Below are positions 26,160-37,500 of a stretch of DNA of 64,000 nucleotides, one piece after another. The position numbers and the translations under genes are program-made. Each line of letters begins with the position of its first letter. The first letter of the stretch is position 1. Source of the DNA: Bradysia coprophila. Lineage: Eukaryota > Arthropoda > Insecta > Diptera > Sciaridae. The notes beneath the pieces were generated by a model, which made no database searches, was not told the DNA's origin, and worked only from the letters and a program-made list of their open reading frames with translations. The DNA is taken from assembly GCF_014529535.1 (NCBI RefSeq), contig NW_023503409.1:3782390-3846389 (forward strand), given 5' to 3'.

Positions 26160-26261
26160 ATCTGTTGTGGACGGTATATTTTAGTCAATTTCGTGAGCTG
26201 TAGCCCGAACGAAAGGAGGGCGACAAGCGAAAGTATCTAAAATAAACCGTCCACAACAGAT
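26160..26261. repeat. 102-bp hairpin element interrupted by the hAT insertion
   Basis: The left arm ATCTGTTGTGGACGGT plus TATTTTAG mirrors CTAAAATA plus ACCGTCCACAACAGAT on the right. The first eight bases are the duplicated target of the hAT-type element, so the hAT inserted into the very tip of this hairpin. The core (TGTTGTGGACGGT) recurs in the hairpin at 27422-27497. Confidence 0.65.
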
Positions 26262-27116
26262 GCGTATACATATACAACCTTTCATGCCTAAATGAGGGCC
26301 TAAATTACGTGATTTTTTTTTCTTTTTGTTTGTCATGCTTCTGCAGAGGAGATTCAAAACGGACCATAGTAAAACGCAAGATCTTTTATTTCGGTTTGTC
26401 AGTTATTTAATTCATTTTACCATTTATTTTAATAATTTTGTAAAAGGAATAGTATGTTACATTGGATGCTGCGAAATAGGGTGTATCGTTTTGATAAAAG
26501 TATTTTGTTTTTTAAGACCTGCGGGTAGGTTGGATGGAGAATGGTGCCCTGATCACGAAAATAATAAAAAAATAAATTGAAGTTCGAAGCTACCAAGCGA
26601 CTTTTGGTTTAAAAGCCATAGTAAGATCAGTTCTGCCGACTGTGTGGAAAAAAAATTGTTAAGTGTAATTGCTCTAGAGACCGTGGCTTCCATTTGGCAT
26701 AATTTAAAATAAAAAAAAATTGACTCACCGATGAAAAATTACAAAAAGTACTCCCGACCATGACTTTTCAGATTTTTATTGAATCTAATAGTATCAAATG
26801 ACCGTTGAAATACATCACTACACCATTGACAATATGAAACTACAAAGATTGAAATGACAGAAATCTGTGACTGGAAAGCAATATAGACTCGACCTAACGT
26901 TCCACCGGGTTGCAGATTCGTTGACCTTCCAGTGTGTAAAAAATGGTACTAGAAAAACCATATTTTTTAAATTTTTCACAAAATTTATGTAAAAACAGTT
27001 CCAAATTGTTCTTAGTTTTGCTGGCGTTAATAATGCAATCCTGAGAAAAAAATAGGCTTCTTTTGGGGTAACTCTTACTGTCGTATCTAATGATAATCGA
27101 AAAATCATCAAAACGA

Positions 27117-27290
27117 TTTTTATATGCTTCCTACTGCGGGACGAAAGAAACAAATGTAAACCCACAGGCCGAAAGTGACAGATATGTAAGCCCACGCGGC
27201 TTTCGCCCCTTCGGCTTACAATTTTCTGTCACTTTCGGCCCTTGGGCTTACATTTTTCAACTTTCGTCCCCAGTAGGCAGCATATAAAAC
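27117..27290. repeat. palindromic element with nested hairpins
   Basis: The outer inverted ends are TTTTATATGCTTCCTACTG (left) and CAGTAGGCAGCATATAAAA (right). Inside, GTAAACCCACAGGCCGAAAG mirrors CTTTCGGCCCTTGGGCTTAC, and GTAAGCCCACGCGGC mirrors sequence near the middle. It sits in the loop of the 2.2-kb foldback element. Confidence 0.65.
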
Positions 27291-27421
27291 TCAATACGTA
27301 ACTCTTTCGGCCTCCTCAATCGATACGTAAATAACTATTTTCATGCTTCGGGGCCGAAAATGAGGGCAATTTTTCGAATTTTCTCGGGTTTCCGGCCCTC
27401 TGCATGAAAACTTACATGTAC

Positions 27422-27497
27422 ACCTGTTTGGGACGGTTGATTTAAGGCACTTTCGCGATCCGCGAAGTTGCCTAAAATCAATCGTCCAAAACAGGTA
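27422..27497. repeat. 76-bp near-perfect hairpin
   Basis: ACCTGTTTGGGACGGTTGAT mirrors ATCAATCGTCCAAAACAGGT around a GC-richer centre (CGCGATCCGCG). The arms share the CTGTTKTGGACGGT core with the hairpin at 26160-26261, so both belong to one small palindromic family. Confidence 0.6.
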
Positions 27498-27837
27498 CAC
27501 AAATAACCATTTTTCAAATGTCAAAAACCAGACTCGATCATTTTATTTTGCTTTCATTTTACATCGTTCTTTTTTGCATTATTAACGCCAGCAATACTAA
27601 GAACAGTTTGGAACTGTTTTTACATAAATTCTGTGAAAAATTAAAAAAATATGGCTTTTCTAGTACCATTTTTTACAAACTAAAGGTCAACGAATCTCCA
27701 AACCGGTGGAACTTTACATCGAGTCTATATTCGTTTGAAAGCTCTTGAAATTCCCTCTAAAATGAGCTACAACTAGATTATATTGCTTTCCAGTCACAGA
27801 TTTCAGAAAAGTCATGTTCGGGAGTACTTTTTGTAAT

Positions 27838-28297
27838 TTTTCGCAATTCCGGTCCATAATCATCACATTTCCATGCATCCATTCAATGTCGTTTTGAAGG
27901 TATTTATTTCACTGTATTCCTGGACACAGTGCGATATCAACTTTGTCGCACGCTAAAGAACCTATTACCTTCAACGAAGGCAAAATTTTTATAAATAAAA
28001 ATCTTGCATTGACCAGAAATCGAACCCCCGACACCAAAAGGTTTTTGAACACAAAGCAGCGACTAGCCATTCGGCTATAGAGTCACACAATTTTCCCCAA
28101 CGTATTGTTGAAGTGTATATACTAAGCATTGACTACTAGATTTCATTCAACGCGTCTCTTTACATCACATTGCAAAGTGTATTATAATGCAGCCTTCTTG
28201 ATCTTTCAAATGAATTTCTGTATACACAAGAACTTTGGAACAAAATGTAGGACATGTTTTGCATTGGAAAGGTGATTATGGCCCGAAATTGCGAAAA
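27838..28297. repeat. inserted element with GCAATT ends carrying a tRNA-like core
   Basis: About 24-bp inverted ends (CGCAATTCCGGTCCATAATC left, GATTATGGCCCGAAATTGCG right) bound an insertion in the right arm of the 2.2-kb foldback element. A tRNA-related sequence lies inside at about 28009-28086. Confidence 0.55.
28009..28086 (-). repeat. tRNA-like sequence, probable SINE head
   Basis: On the minus strand, TAGCCGAATGGCTAGTCG resembles a pol III A box and D arm. About 45 bases further, GGGGGTTCGATTTC resembles a B box and T loop. The pairing of a full cloverleaf looks poor and the anticodon region is irregular, so this is a tRNA-derived SINE or tRNA pseudogene rather than a working tRNA gene. 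The likely body continues to lower coordinates, ending before 27855. Confidence 0.5.
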
Positions 28298-28301
28298 AAG
28301 T

Positions 28302-28392
28302 CGTATCTACCACGGTAGGTATGCCGGTCGGCTTCGCCTCGGGTCGACAATCGACATCTAGTGCCTTCATACCTACCTTGGTAGATAAATAA
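28302..28392. repeat. short palindromic element
   Basis: TATCTACCACGGTAGGTATG mirrors CATACCTACCTTGGTAGATA around a GC-rich centre (GGCTTCGCCTCGGGTCGAC). It sits within the right arm of the 2.2-kb foldback element, next to the GCAATT-ended insertion. Confidence 0.6.
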
Positions 28393-28747
28393 CTATTTCA
28401 TCGGTGAGTCATTTTTTTTTAAATTTTTAAGTATGTCAAATTGAAGCCACGGTCTCTACGAGTAATTATCATATACAATTAACAAAAAAATTTCCACACA
28501 GTCGGCAGAACTGATCTCACTATAGGCTTTTGGACCAAAAAGTCGGTTTCCAGAAGTGCGCATGGGAGTTTCGAAATTCAAAATTATTATTTTTTTATTA
28601 TTTTCGTGATCAAGGGAACCATTCTGCATCGAACCTACCCGCAGGCCTTGAAAAACAAAATACTTTTGTCAAAACGCTACACCCTACTGTGAAAGTAATT
28701 CATTTCAGAAAGGCTAAATTACTAGCTGTTTGTAATTACAAATGTTA

Positions 28748-28996
28748 AAAGTTTCTTATGTGCAGAATAAGCACCAGCTGATCTACTAACACACACTTAT
28801 TGTATAATAAACAGACAAAACTCATTCTTTACAATGTGTATACTTCATTCATACGTGTTATGTGCGTGCATAGATGACGTTAACGTAGAAACACTGTGTG
28901 TAGGTTGTCTTTGAATTGTTTACAATACAAAGTGTTTTTGTTTGTACACCAGCTGGTGATATTCAGCTAGTGTTTATTCTGCACATAGGAAACTTT
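28748..28996. mobile_element. Tc1/mariner-type MITE with TA duplication
   Basis: A 249-bp element with inverted ends AAAGTTTCTTATGTGCAGAA and TTCTGCACATAGGAAACTTT, continuing inward for about 35 bp. TA flanks it on each side (28746-28747 and 28997-28998), the target duplication typical of the Tc1/mariner superfamily. It has no coding capacity. Confidence 0.7.
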
Positions 28997-28998
28997 TA

Positions 28999-30723
28999 CC
29001 AATTGTAAAACAAAATTAATTAGACTTCATAATGAAGTTAGTTTTTCTTTGCTTAACGGCGTTGGCAGGCAAAAAGAGGAAGAAGTATACGTGACAACAG
29101 TTTCTAGAAACTAAAAAACAAGACCTTTCATAGATTTCCTTTGAAAAATCGAAGCCTTTTGTCTTCTAGGCTAGAAGTTGTAGCAGCTCGTGGTCAGAAT
29201 AATAGACCTTCTTAGTTAACTTTTTAGGCTAAAGACTAGTCATTTGCTATCGACAATAACGACAAAAGTACACAGCGATAGCCTCAGGTCAGTGTTTTCT
29301 TGTAAAGCCACGCCGACTTAGCCAGTCGAAGGAGACAAGAGTTTGTTAAAACTACTTAAGTAAAAGATTTTGTATCAAATCCGTTGCGACAATTTAAACA
29401 AAAGAAGTAGCAAATTTGATGATTGAATCGCGCTGCGCTTGCTTCTTCTAAAGCAACTTCAGATTTTAATGTTATACCAGAATTAATGTAGTAAAATCTA
29501 AAACCCTTAGTGACATATTAAAAATGTAACTTCTTGTATCAAAGGCTCAATCCGTCAATATTTTCTATTAGTTAAAATAATATTTCGAATTTTGTAAAAC
29601 AAACACATATGTCGCGAAAACCTTTTTAAGTAATTGCAAATTCACCTAAATACTTTTCGATAATGCATTCAATAATAAACTGTTGAAACTTGAAACAATT
29701 TGTATCGCCAATTTATGCAAAATATCGTTGCGCATATCTTGTGCCTACAAAGCAGTTTTAAACAATTAAGCCAACAATTAAAATATTCTTTTTTAAATTT
29801 TACAGACAAAAAGCTACGAACCTCGCCCCTTTCCTGATAATTATCTAAAACCATCGCTTGCAGGGCCTACTTCACAATAAGATTATTTTTGTGATAAACT
29901 CACTTTATATAGTTTCAGTTATAAAATAAAATCATTTTAAAAATAGTGCTTCGAAACAAGGCAAATAGTAGTAGAATTGTAATAAAATATTGTACGAAAA
30001 ATAACCCCTGTCTTGCATACGAACATAATGCTAAACAAACAAACAAACGAACGTATCCCATCATCATGCACAAATAATAATTAATCAAGACGATATTCTC
30101 CGAACGCACAGACCGCTGAGATACTATCTAACCCTGAAAGGACAATACGTTTCAAATGAACGTGTATACATAAGCAATTGTACGTAATCATAAATATCAA
30201 AAGATGACTCGAATATTGTTCAGCCTTTCATGTCCCACCTAAAGACATAACAAATTAACTGTCTGCTAATATTAACATTACATTTCAATAGTGTTGAGTG
30301 CACCTTCTAAAATGTAAATTTTCAAAAGAAAAAAAAATCGCTTTACATTTGGTCGTTTAAGATTCTAAAAATATGATTTTCAAGAACGGATTTTAATTCA
30401 CAAAAACGACATTTATTATACCGAAAAATTGAGTTCAACTAGAAACAACAACAAAAATTTGCGTTTATTACATATATGCATGTAACATACGAATTGATAT
30501 AGAATCGAATTGCAACTTCAATAGGTGAGTAGGTACCTGTTACCAATTCAAAGTAAAGTAGAATTATGAACCGAGATTGTTTGTCTCACATACGATGAAG
30601 GTACATATATGTAGTAATTATTTATACAATACCATTGCAAACTTAAGAGATCATTCATATCACACGTATTGCTGATAATCGGCAAAAACGTACCAAACTA
30701 TAAAATCCAACAGTCGCCTCATG
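28999..30723. other. non-coding region upstream of the Drip-like gene
   Basis: No supported gene. Copies of the GAAGTA repeat motif occur at about 29341-29430. A 21-codon frame at 29032 begins like a signal peptide (MKLVFLCLTALAG) but no exon follows. Confidence 0.4.
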
Positions 30724-30735
30724 TATATATATAAA
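30724..30735 (+). promoter_or_regulatory. candidate TATA box of the Drip-like gene
   Basis: TATATATATAAA is followed about 30 bases later by possible start sites. At 30823-30828 there is a strong donor (GTAAGT) that could end a non-coding first exon, to be spliced to the acceptor TTTTGCAG ending at 31452, ahead of the ATG at 31575. This is inference from position and motifs only. Confidence 0.35.
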
Positions 30736-31574
30736 CTTGTTCCCGCAATATCATACTCGATGTAGGTAAAGTATATTTGGAACGTGTTGTTGTGGTTTAT
30801 TGTCATTCAGACAACGGTTGGTGTAAGTTCAACATCATTTAATGGTGAAAGAAAAAAATAAATTATTTTGAGAGAGCTTTTTTCATAATTTTTTTTTTAT
30901 TTCTTTTAAAATTTTGCCAAACGAAAATTTATTTGTTTTTCATTTTGATTGATCGTTTACGCATTTTAAAATTCAAACAGAGGATTTGCATATCAAATTC
31001 AACGGCCCAAAATTATTTAAAGATAAAAAAAAATTAGTGAGCTCTCAACTGAAGTTCGTTACTTTTAAAAATTTAAATTCATTTTAATTTTATGCTCTAG
31101 ATTTCGTATATGTGTAACTCGAAATTGCGTATGTGTTTCTTATACTCTTTTCGGTGACTATTTGCACAGTTTTTTTTTTATTCCTACTAATTTATAATTG
31201 TTTGTCAAGTAAACACAAAGCGGTGTTGCTATCAGCTCATCTGATGTGTTTTGTTTAATTCATAAGAAAATAATCTTAACAGATTTTTTAGACCGCGAGA
31301 GTTTCAGTGTAAAATTATTTATAATTTGAAAAATTTAATTTATTCTGTGTAAAGGTCCTCAAAGATAAAAATTTAAATTTATTCGGCTGTTGGTTCACTT
31401 AAACTTAAATTTAAATTAATTTTTTTCTTATTTTCTGAATGCAATTTTGCAGATCGGTCGATTCAAACGAAGAAAAAAAAATAAGTAAGGTGCTTTACCC
31501 ATTCAAAATACCGAATAACAATTGAAATAAATAAAAAATTGTGAGAGTGGCATACACCTTTGGATACATCAAAA

Positions 31575-34500
31575 ATGACAACTGAAACAAAGGACGAATG
31601 TGAGTTGAATCGAAGAATCATAAATTCTTTTTTTTTCTTGATTTAATTGCGAAATAACCACATACAATCATTACCACCATTTCACTCATTGTCTTTTAAA
31701 AAACTTTTTTTTTGTCATCCTCATCATACACACAAATTACATTAGGTTGATTTGAGTAGATAATTTTGTTCAACTATTTTTATACGTGGTTGGATATTGT
31801 ATAATCTGACCTCAATCTAAGATCGTCTGTTTTGTTTTGTGTTGGATTTTTTTTTTTGATTATCTCTTTTTATTTCACTTTTCTTTTCAAAATCATAATT
31901 CAGACACTTTGTACGCTCATTGATATATAGACAAAAAAGCAGACTTTCAATTGCACGGGATGGTTCAATTTAGCGCGCGAATTTTTATATTCTCTGCGAT
32001 TCAGTGTTGATTATAATTTATGATCATTTTTGCACAACTACAATACACGGTGTGGCTAAACACAATTTAATATGATATTATGTTGTGCGTGTGAACGCGA
32101 AACTTAATTTCTGTTTAATTCTCAGTTTAAGAAAACATTAGAAATTTTGAAATTAAAATCATAATTTTATGAAATTTGGTTCATCATTACCATGACAAGA
32201 TACAAACATTAGAAATGTAGATACGAACGGAGAAAATCATTTAAAATAGACCAAAACTTTCTATGGCTTAAAGAATTCATCAGAGCTAATGCAGCGTCTG
32301 AAATTTGTAGTGATAGCCAAGAAAACAAGTTAATGATAAATCTACCGTGCGTTAATTACAAGTTGTATGGAAAGAAAGTCCATCAACGCAATATTTTTCA
32401 ACAATTAATTATTCAGAACTATTCAGTTCCAGTAAAGCACAACAATGCAACTGCGACTGCAAATCAATTCATTTCCATTCATAAGACGATCGACAACAAC
32501 CATGACCTTGATAAAAATATTTTCGCATAAAATTTGAATATTCTTATCACTAAAACACACGTTTCGTCACTGACATCTCCACTGAATTGTTTTTGTTCGT
32601 GTGTTTCATATTTTAAATTCAATCTCGTTTACACTTAACTTGGGTGAGGATTCGGAGAGGAATTGAATTGTTAGGACATCGTATTGAAATAACATAAACA
32701 AAAACAAAACCGATCAGTGTCTCTTTCGAGACACTTTATTGAGTCACTTGTATAGATCGTGCATTTAACCGAATTCATTGTAATAAAAGGAATATGAAAA
32801 TAACGTCAACAAAAATGCTGTAATATAACCGCTGAGACGCATTAAATTGTGGATATAAGAAAAAGATTTATTACCCGTGGCGGAAACATTTCGTTAGAGA
32901 TATTTAAAAAAAAATGTATGAATTGATTACGAGATGATGTTTATGATTTTAAGAAGCTCTGTCTAAATTTAGACTGCGAATGCTAATACGTAAGGAATTT
33001 TTACTTGAAAATATTCTATGAAGATTCGTCAAGCAAAAACGTTGTCATAAATTAAACAACAAATTACGTTTCTCGTCTAATGAGTCGTCATTAAATTGCA
33101 ATTATAGAACAAACTTTTGACTTGATTTCTATTACATGTTTTAAGCCCAAATCCTCGGTCAAACCTTAGCAGTTAGAACATAAATCCATCATTTTCTTGA
33201 AAATTAAAACGAAATGCTACCTAACTTCGGTTAAAAAAACCAATTAGGCCAAAGTGATCAAATTGCTTGATAAGTTACTTAACAGACATCCCACATTCAA
33301 TTCTAGATAACTCTTCAGCATAGTATTGAATAAGAAGTTCAGTGTACCGATATTCACGTTCACATTCAATTCACGAAAATTGAACATCGGCTTCTTTCAT
33401 CATGCGAATGCTAGTTTCAATTGGGGCTCTTCTGTTCCTGCGAATGAGTAGGCTTCAAAGATAATGGAACCGTAAAAAATATTCTATTACTCTATCATTT
33501 TAGCGTGTTTCACTTTAGCCGTAAATTCTATTAACTGGTCTGGATATGAGTGGTTCATACGTGATGCCAAGAACCAAGGCCCTGGTGAACTATTTTAATT
33601 TATTATTTTGAGTAATTCATTTATTTGTCAATAATGATTCACAGGTCCAAATAATTGGACATCGACCAATGTTTGGGTTGATACTCACAACCGCCTTCAC
33701 TTAAAAGTAGCTTATTCGCCATCATCAGGATGGTCATGTGCGAAGTTACAAACAAACGTTAATTTCGGATTTGGAACTTATAGATGGTTCATTCAGGGAG
33801 CTATTGACAAATTCGACCCAAATATCGTTCTTGGTCTCTTCACTTATGGTGGTGTTGATTACATCAATGAAATTGATATTGAAATCGCTAAGTGGGGTCG
33901 AAATCAGTCTTCAAATTTATTTTATACTGTCTATCCGAGTGATCTGAATGGCAGCAAATCCGTTTCGTCGGAAATACAAATGATCTTACAAGGCACATAC
34001 ACAACGCACCAATTCAATTGGACTAAAGATTATGTTCGCTTTCAAAGTCAACACGGCTTCAAAAGTTCACCAACGGAGAACGTTTTCTTTTCCTATCAAA
34101 CTCCTGCAAATTTTACCCACAGCATGCCCGTTATTCGTGTTCCGTTGCACATGAATTTATGGATGTTTAAAGGTCGACCACCCACTGATGGAAAAGAAGT
34201 GGAAATAGTAGTTAATGATTTTCAATATGAGGAAGAGTTGTCTGTGGATTGATGATGAAATGGTGCTACGGGAATCATTGAAAAATGTTAGACTTGAAGT
34301 TAACGTGAATAAAAATTGTATTCAAAGTCAGTATGAATCCTACTTTTCTAAAAAAAACCGTTAATATGTCTACAGTTTTGTCTAGCCTTTGACTGACTTT
34401 GTTTGGAAGTCAAATCAATACGTTTACCATAAAATTGTATCAGTTCTGTCAAGTTGCCGATAAGTTCTTCCGGGGTTCGATTCTTTCGTTGTACTGATTT

Positions 34501-37500
34501 CTGTGATGATCATTAAGAGATAAGACATTTTTCAGGGATTATACTTAAATGACAAATAAGTGTAATTAACTGCAATTATTGAGCGAATCTCGAACTTGAT
34601 TTTACAGATCTTAATGAGTTGTGCTCATCATTGAAATTACATTGAGCATTTTTGTATAGATTAAATCACAATTATGAGTACAACAATTGTGGTTGTAATA
34701 GTGCCTAATAAAATTGTCATTAAAACTTACGTTACTGTAGAGTGTACAGTACATTTTGTCGATTAGTAACTAACAAAAAAAAATGAAACGGAATATTAAA
34801 AGTCAATATGCAAATTATTACACCCATCACAGTTGTTTCTATTGAATTGAATTTATTTGTGCTATTTATCATGGCAGTATAATTTTAAAACACCTTTCGT
34901 GTCAACCAATAATGTGATCTACAAAGTTACAAATGAGTTAGAGAGAAGAACTGGATATGAAAATGTCTATTTCAACTAATATAGAGGGAACACCAATGAG
35001 ACATTTTTAAAGGTGAACAAGGGTGCAATCTATTTGAATTTTATTAGTTTATTGAGATAGTAAAATTGAAATGGAAACAGAAATTTGTAATTTCTGGGCA
35101 CCACTTATCATTGTCAATGATTAGTTAATTATGTATGTGTCTAGGACGATTGATATCAGGTCCGAACGAAATGAGGTATGTAACTTTTCTTGCAAATAGA
35201 CGAAAACTCGAGGAATCCAAAATTAACCTAATTTTTGTCCCCGACGATATTTCCATTGCAACACTACTAATGCAAAAAATATTGTGGCGTCATAAAAACG
35301 TAATCGAAGAACAGTCTAGGAAGGAAAACAATTTAAACAAATATTCTCCTCGCTTTTTCAATCTCCGAAAATGTATAATTAATCTATCGGCCTTTGAGTC
35401 TGTTAAAAAAAAACGCCTTTGTCGTAAAACCAAATTTGTTTATGCACCAACTGTATAACATTCCAATTATTATTCAATTCACATAACAAATAATAACATC
35501 TAGATAAAATGTGCAAACACAAAGATAAACATCAACACAGAATTGGTTTGAAAAGGTAATTTGAACCCATCCGCAGCTACCGTGTTCGAAGAACGGTGCC
35601 ATTATAGGCAACAAAGACTTAATTGTTTTGCGTCATTCTGTATAATAATGACGGTCGATCCACATATATTAAGAGCAATATGCTAATTTTATAATAAGTA
35701 AATTTTGAAGATTTTTAAATTGACAATAACTCAATCAGTTTTTAAGGAATGGAAAATTTTCTCATTAACGGTCATGGTCAAACAACCATCATGGTTTTTA
35801 AGTAAATTTTTTCTGGTTTTTAATTTCCTATTTTAATGAAAGTCTGAGCTGTGCAAACACTAATAGATTTATAGCTTTTTAACATCTCAAATTTTATGGC
35901 TTTATTGATCAGAAGAATATCTGAAACGGCTGACGCCTGTTACCGCTTCCATAATTTCACACAAAGCTAGACGCGACACCCCCAAAAAGAAGTATAGTGA
36001 TGTCGATTCCAAATTTATTATTTAAAATGAATTAGCCAAACAAAAACCAATTTTATTGAGGTAGTCAATCAGCCAGACTTATTAAATATGAATATAAATA
36101 TGAAAATCTAAACAAATTGACTTTTATCAAAATCCCATTTTTAATTCACGACAAAATGAAATTTAATAAATTTCATGTCATGTCAGAACAATAAATATTG
36201 GTAATAAAGGTAGAATTGGCACCATAATACACAAAACATCTTTATTTCACATTCCAAAAAATATTTTTAAATTAAATACTATCGGTTCATAGGTGTCAAT
36301 TAAATTTGTTTTTTAAACAAAACATTATGCCAAACATCTTTGACAATGTTAGAATTTGGAAAATGTAGAATTTTTTAGGAAGCGCACAAAAAATCGAATC
36401 TTTTTTTTTCTTCAACTGAATTGAGTTGATTAATCGACTTTACTTTTGACGAAATAAATGTCTGTCATTCAGTGTGATAGTTGACTTGTTAACGAAAATT
36501 CTGTTCCCCTGGCGTTATTGAATTCCTAATAATAAATTTGTCATCATGATGATATAATAAATAAAAAATTAACTTGTGGATTTTGCATCCTCACTTAAAA
36601 GTTAAAAAGATTGAGGAGAAAAAAAAAATATCTAATATTTAGCTTTAGTGATGGTATGAACTTGAGAAAAGCCAATTTTGTACTTTACAATGAGACAAAA
36701 AATGCGTACCTACTTGTTTAGTGTAATTAAATTGCACGAACACAAAAAATAAACAGATTTTTTGAAGAATAGTCTCGACCCAAATACGCTTTTTAAATTA
36801 ATTTGTTTTCTTGATGAAAAAAAGGCTTTCGTAATAATTATAGAAATTTTTATAAAGAAAAGGTTTTGATTTGTGGGCGAGACATTCATAATACGTAAAG
36901 TTCAAACAGATTGTTATTGATATGTGTTTGAGCAAATAAGTCACATTTGAAATTAAAATAAAAATCCATTTGAAAGTAAACCCAATCCAAGAGCTGTCTT
37001 TTCATGCTCATGTTTTTATTATATTCATTAATAAAGACAATATTTTTTCTTGAAAAGGAAATGGTGATCACTTGTATGATTGATCTGGTTCATATGTTGT
37101 TGTTGATAATTATCATACAAATAGGTTCAAAAAAGCTGCATGATATTCACATACAATATCTTTTACTTAGTTCTTATAACTGTGCGAAATATTATGTCGT
37201 TCAAAATGTGAATAAAATTATTTAAAAAAAAAACGTAAAAATATTAAAGTAACATCCAGCCTTGAGTGTTTCTTTTCTTAATGAAACAGCTAAGTAAATG
37301 AAGATGTTTTAGATCTGTAATGAAATTTATTTTTTAAATATTTTCGAATTTTAATTGCAGCGGAAAATATAGGTTTCTATAGAAAAATTTTAGAAGTGAT
37401 TAAAAGGCGTTGGTTATTCGTCTTACTCATCAATCGGATGTTGTGAGAAATGCATTATTTAAGACTAGTTATATCAGGAAATTCTACGAAATTTTTTGTA

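Larger units (their letters stand above)
26477..28686. mobile_element. 2.2-kb foldback transposon remnant with nested insertions
   Basis: The ends TAGGGTGTAKCGTTTTGA are inverted. Similar inverted stretches continue inward on both sides: the CCTGCGGGTAGG block, the GACTGTGTGG/CCACACAGTC block, the GACTCACCGATGAAA block, the TCTGTGACTGGAAAGCAA block and the GCCAGCAAAAC/GCCAGCAATAC block near 27000/27590. The flanks CTGCGAAA (26469-26476) and CTGTGAAA (28687-28694) look like an 8-bp target duplication with one change. The right arm is interrupted at about 27838-28397 by other elements. No transposase frame survives; small frames inside (26818-27195, 27518-27748) are arm sequence. hAT or P superfamily is possible from the duplication length. 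Confidence 0.7.

Noticed and set aside
26818-27195. 125-codon minus-strand frame
   Set aside because: It lies in the arm and loop of the 2.2-kb foldback element, and the mirrored arm at 27.6-27.8 kb gives a similar frame. No transposase motif.
28009-28086. Functional tRNA gene
   Set aside because: A and B box-like motifs are present, but stem pairing is poor and the anticodon arm is irregular.
29032-29094. Short frame beginning MKLVFLCLTALAG, like a signal peptide exon
   Set aside because: It stops after about 20 codons, no consensus donor follows and no downstream exon of a secreted protein was found.
33738-33947. 69-codon plus-strand frame inside the GH16-like gene
   Set aside because: It is a shadow in another frame. 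The true frame (33645-34252) is open throughout and matches GH16.
35135-35458. 107-codon plus-strand frame in aquaporin intron 1
   Set aside because: No recognisable domain, composition typical of AT-rich random frames, and no promoter, splice or poly(A) context. It would need transcript evidence.
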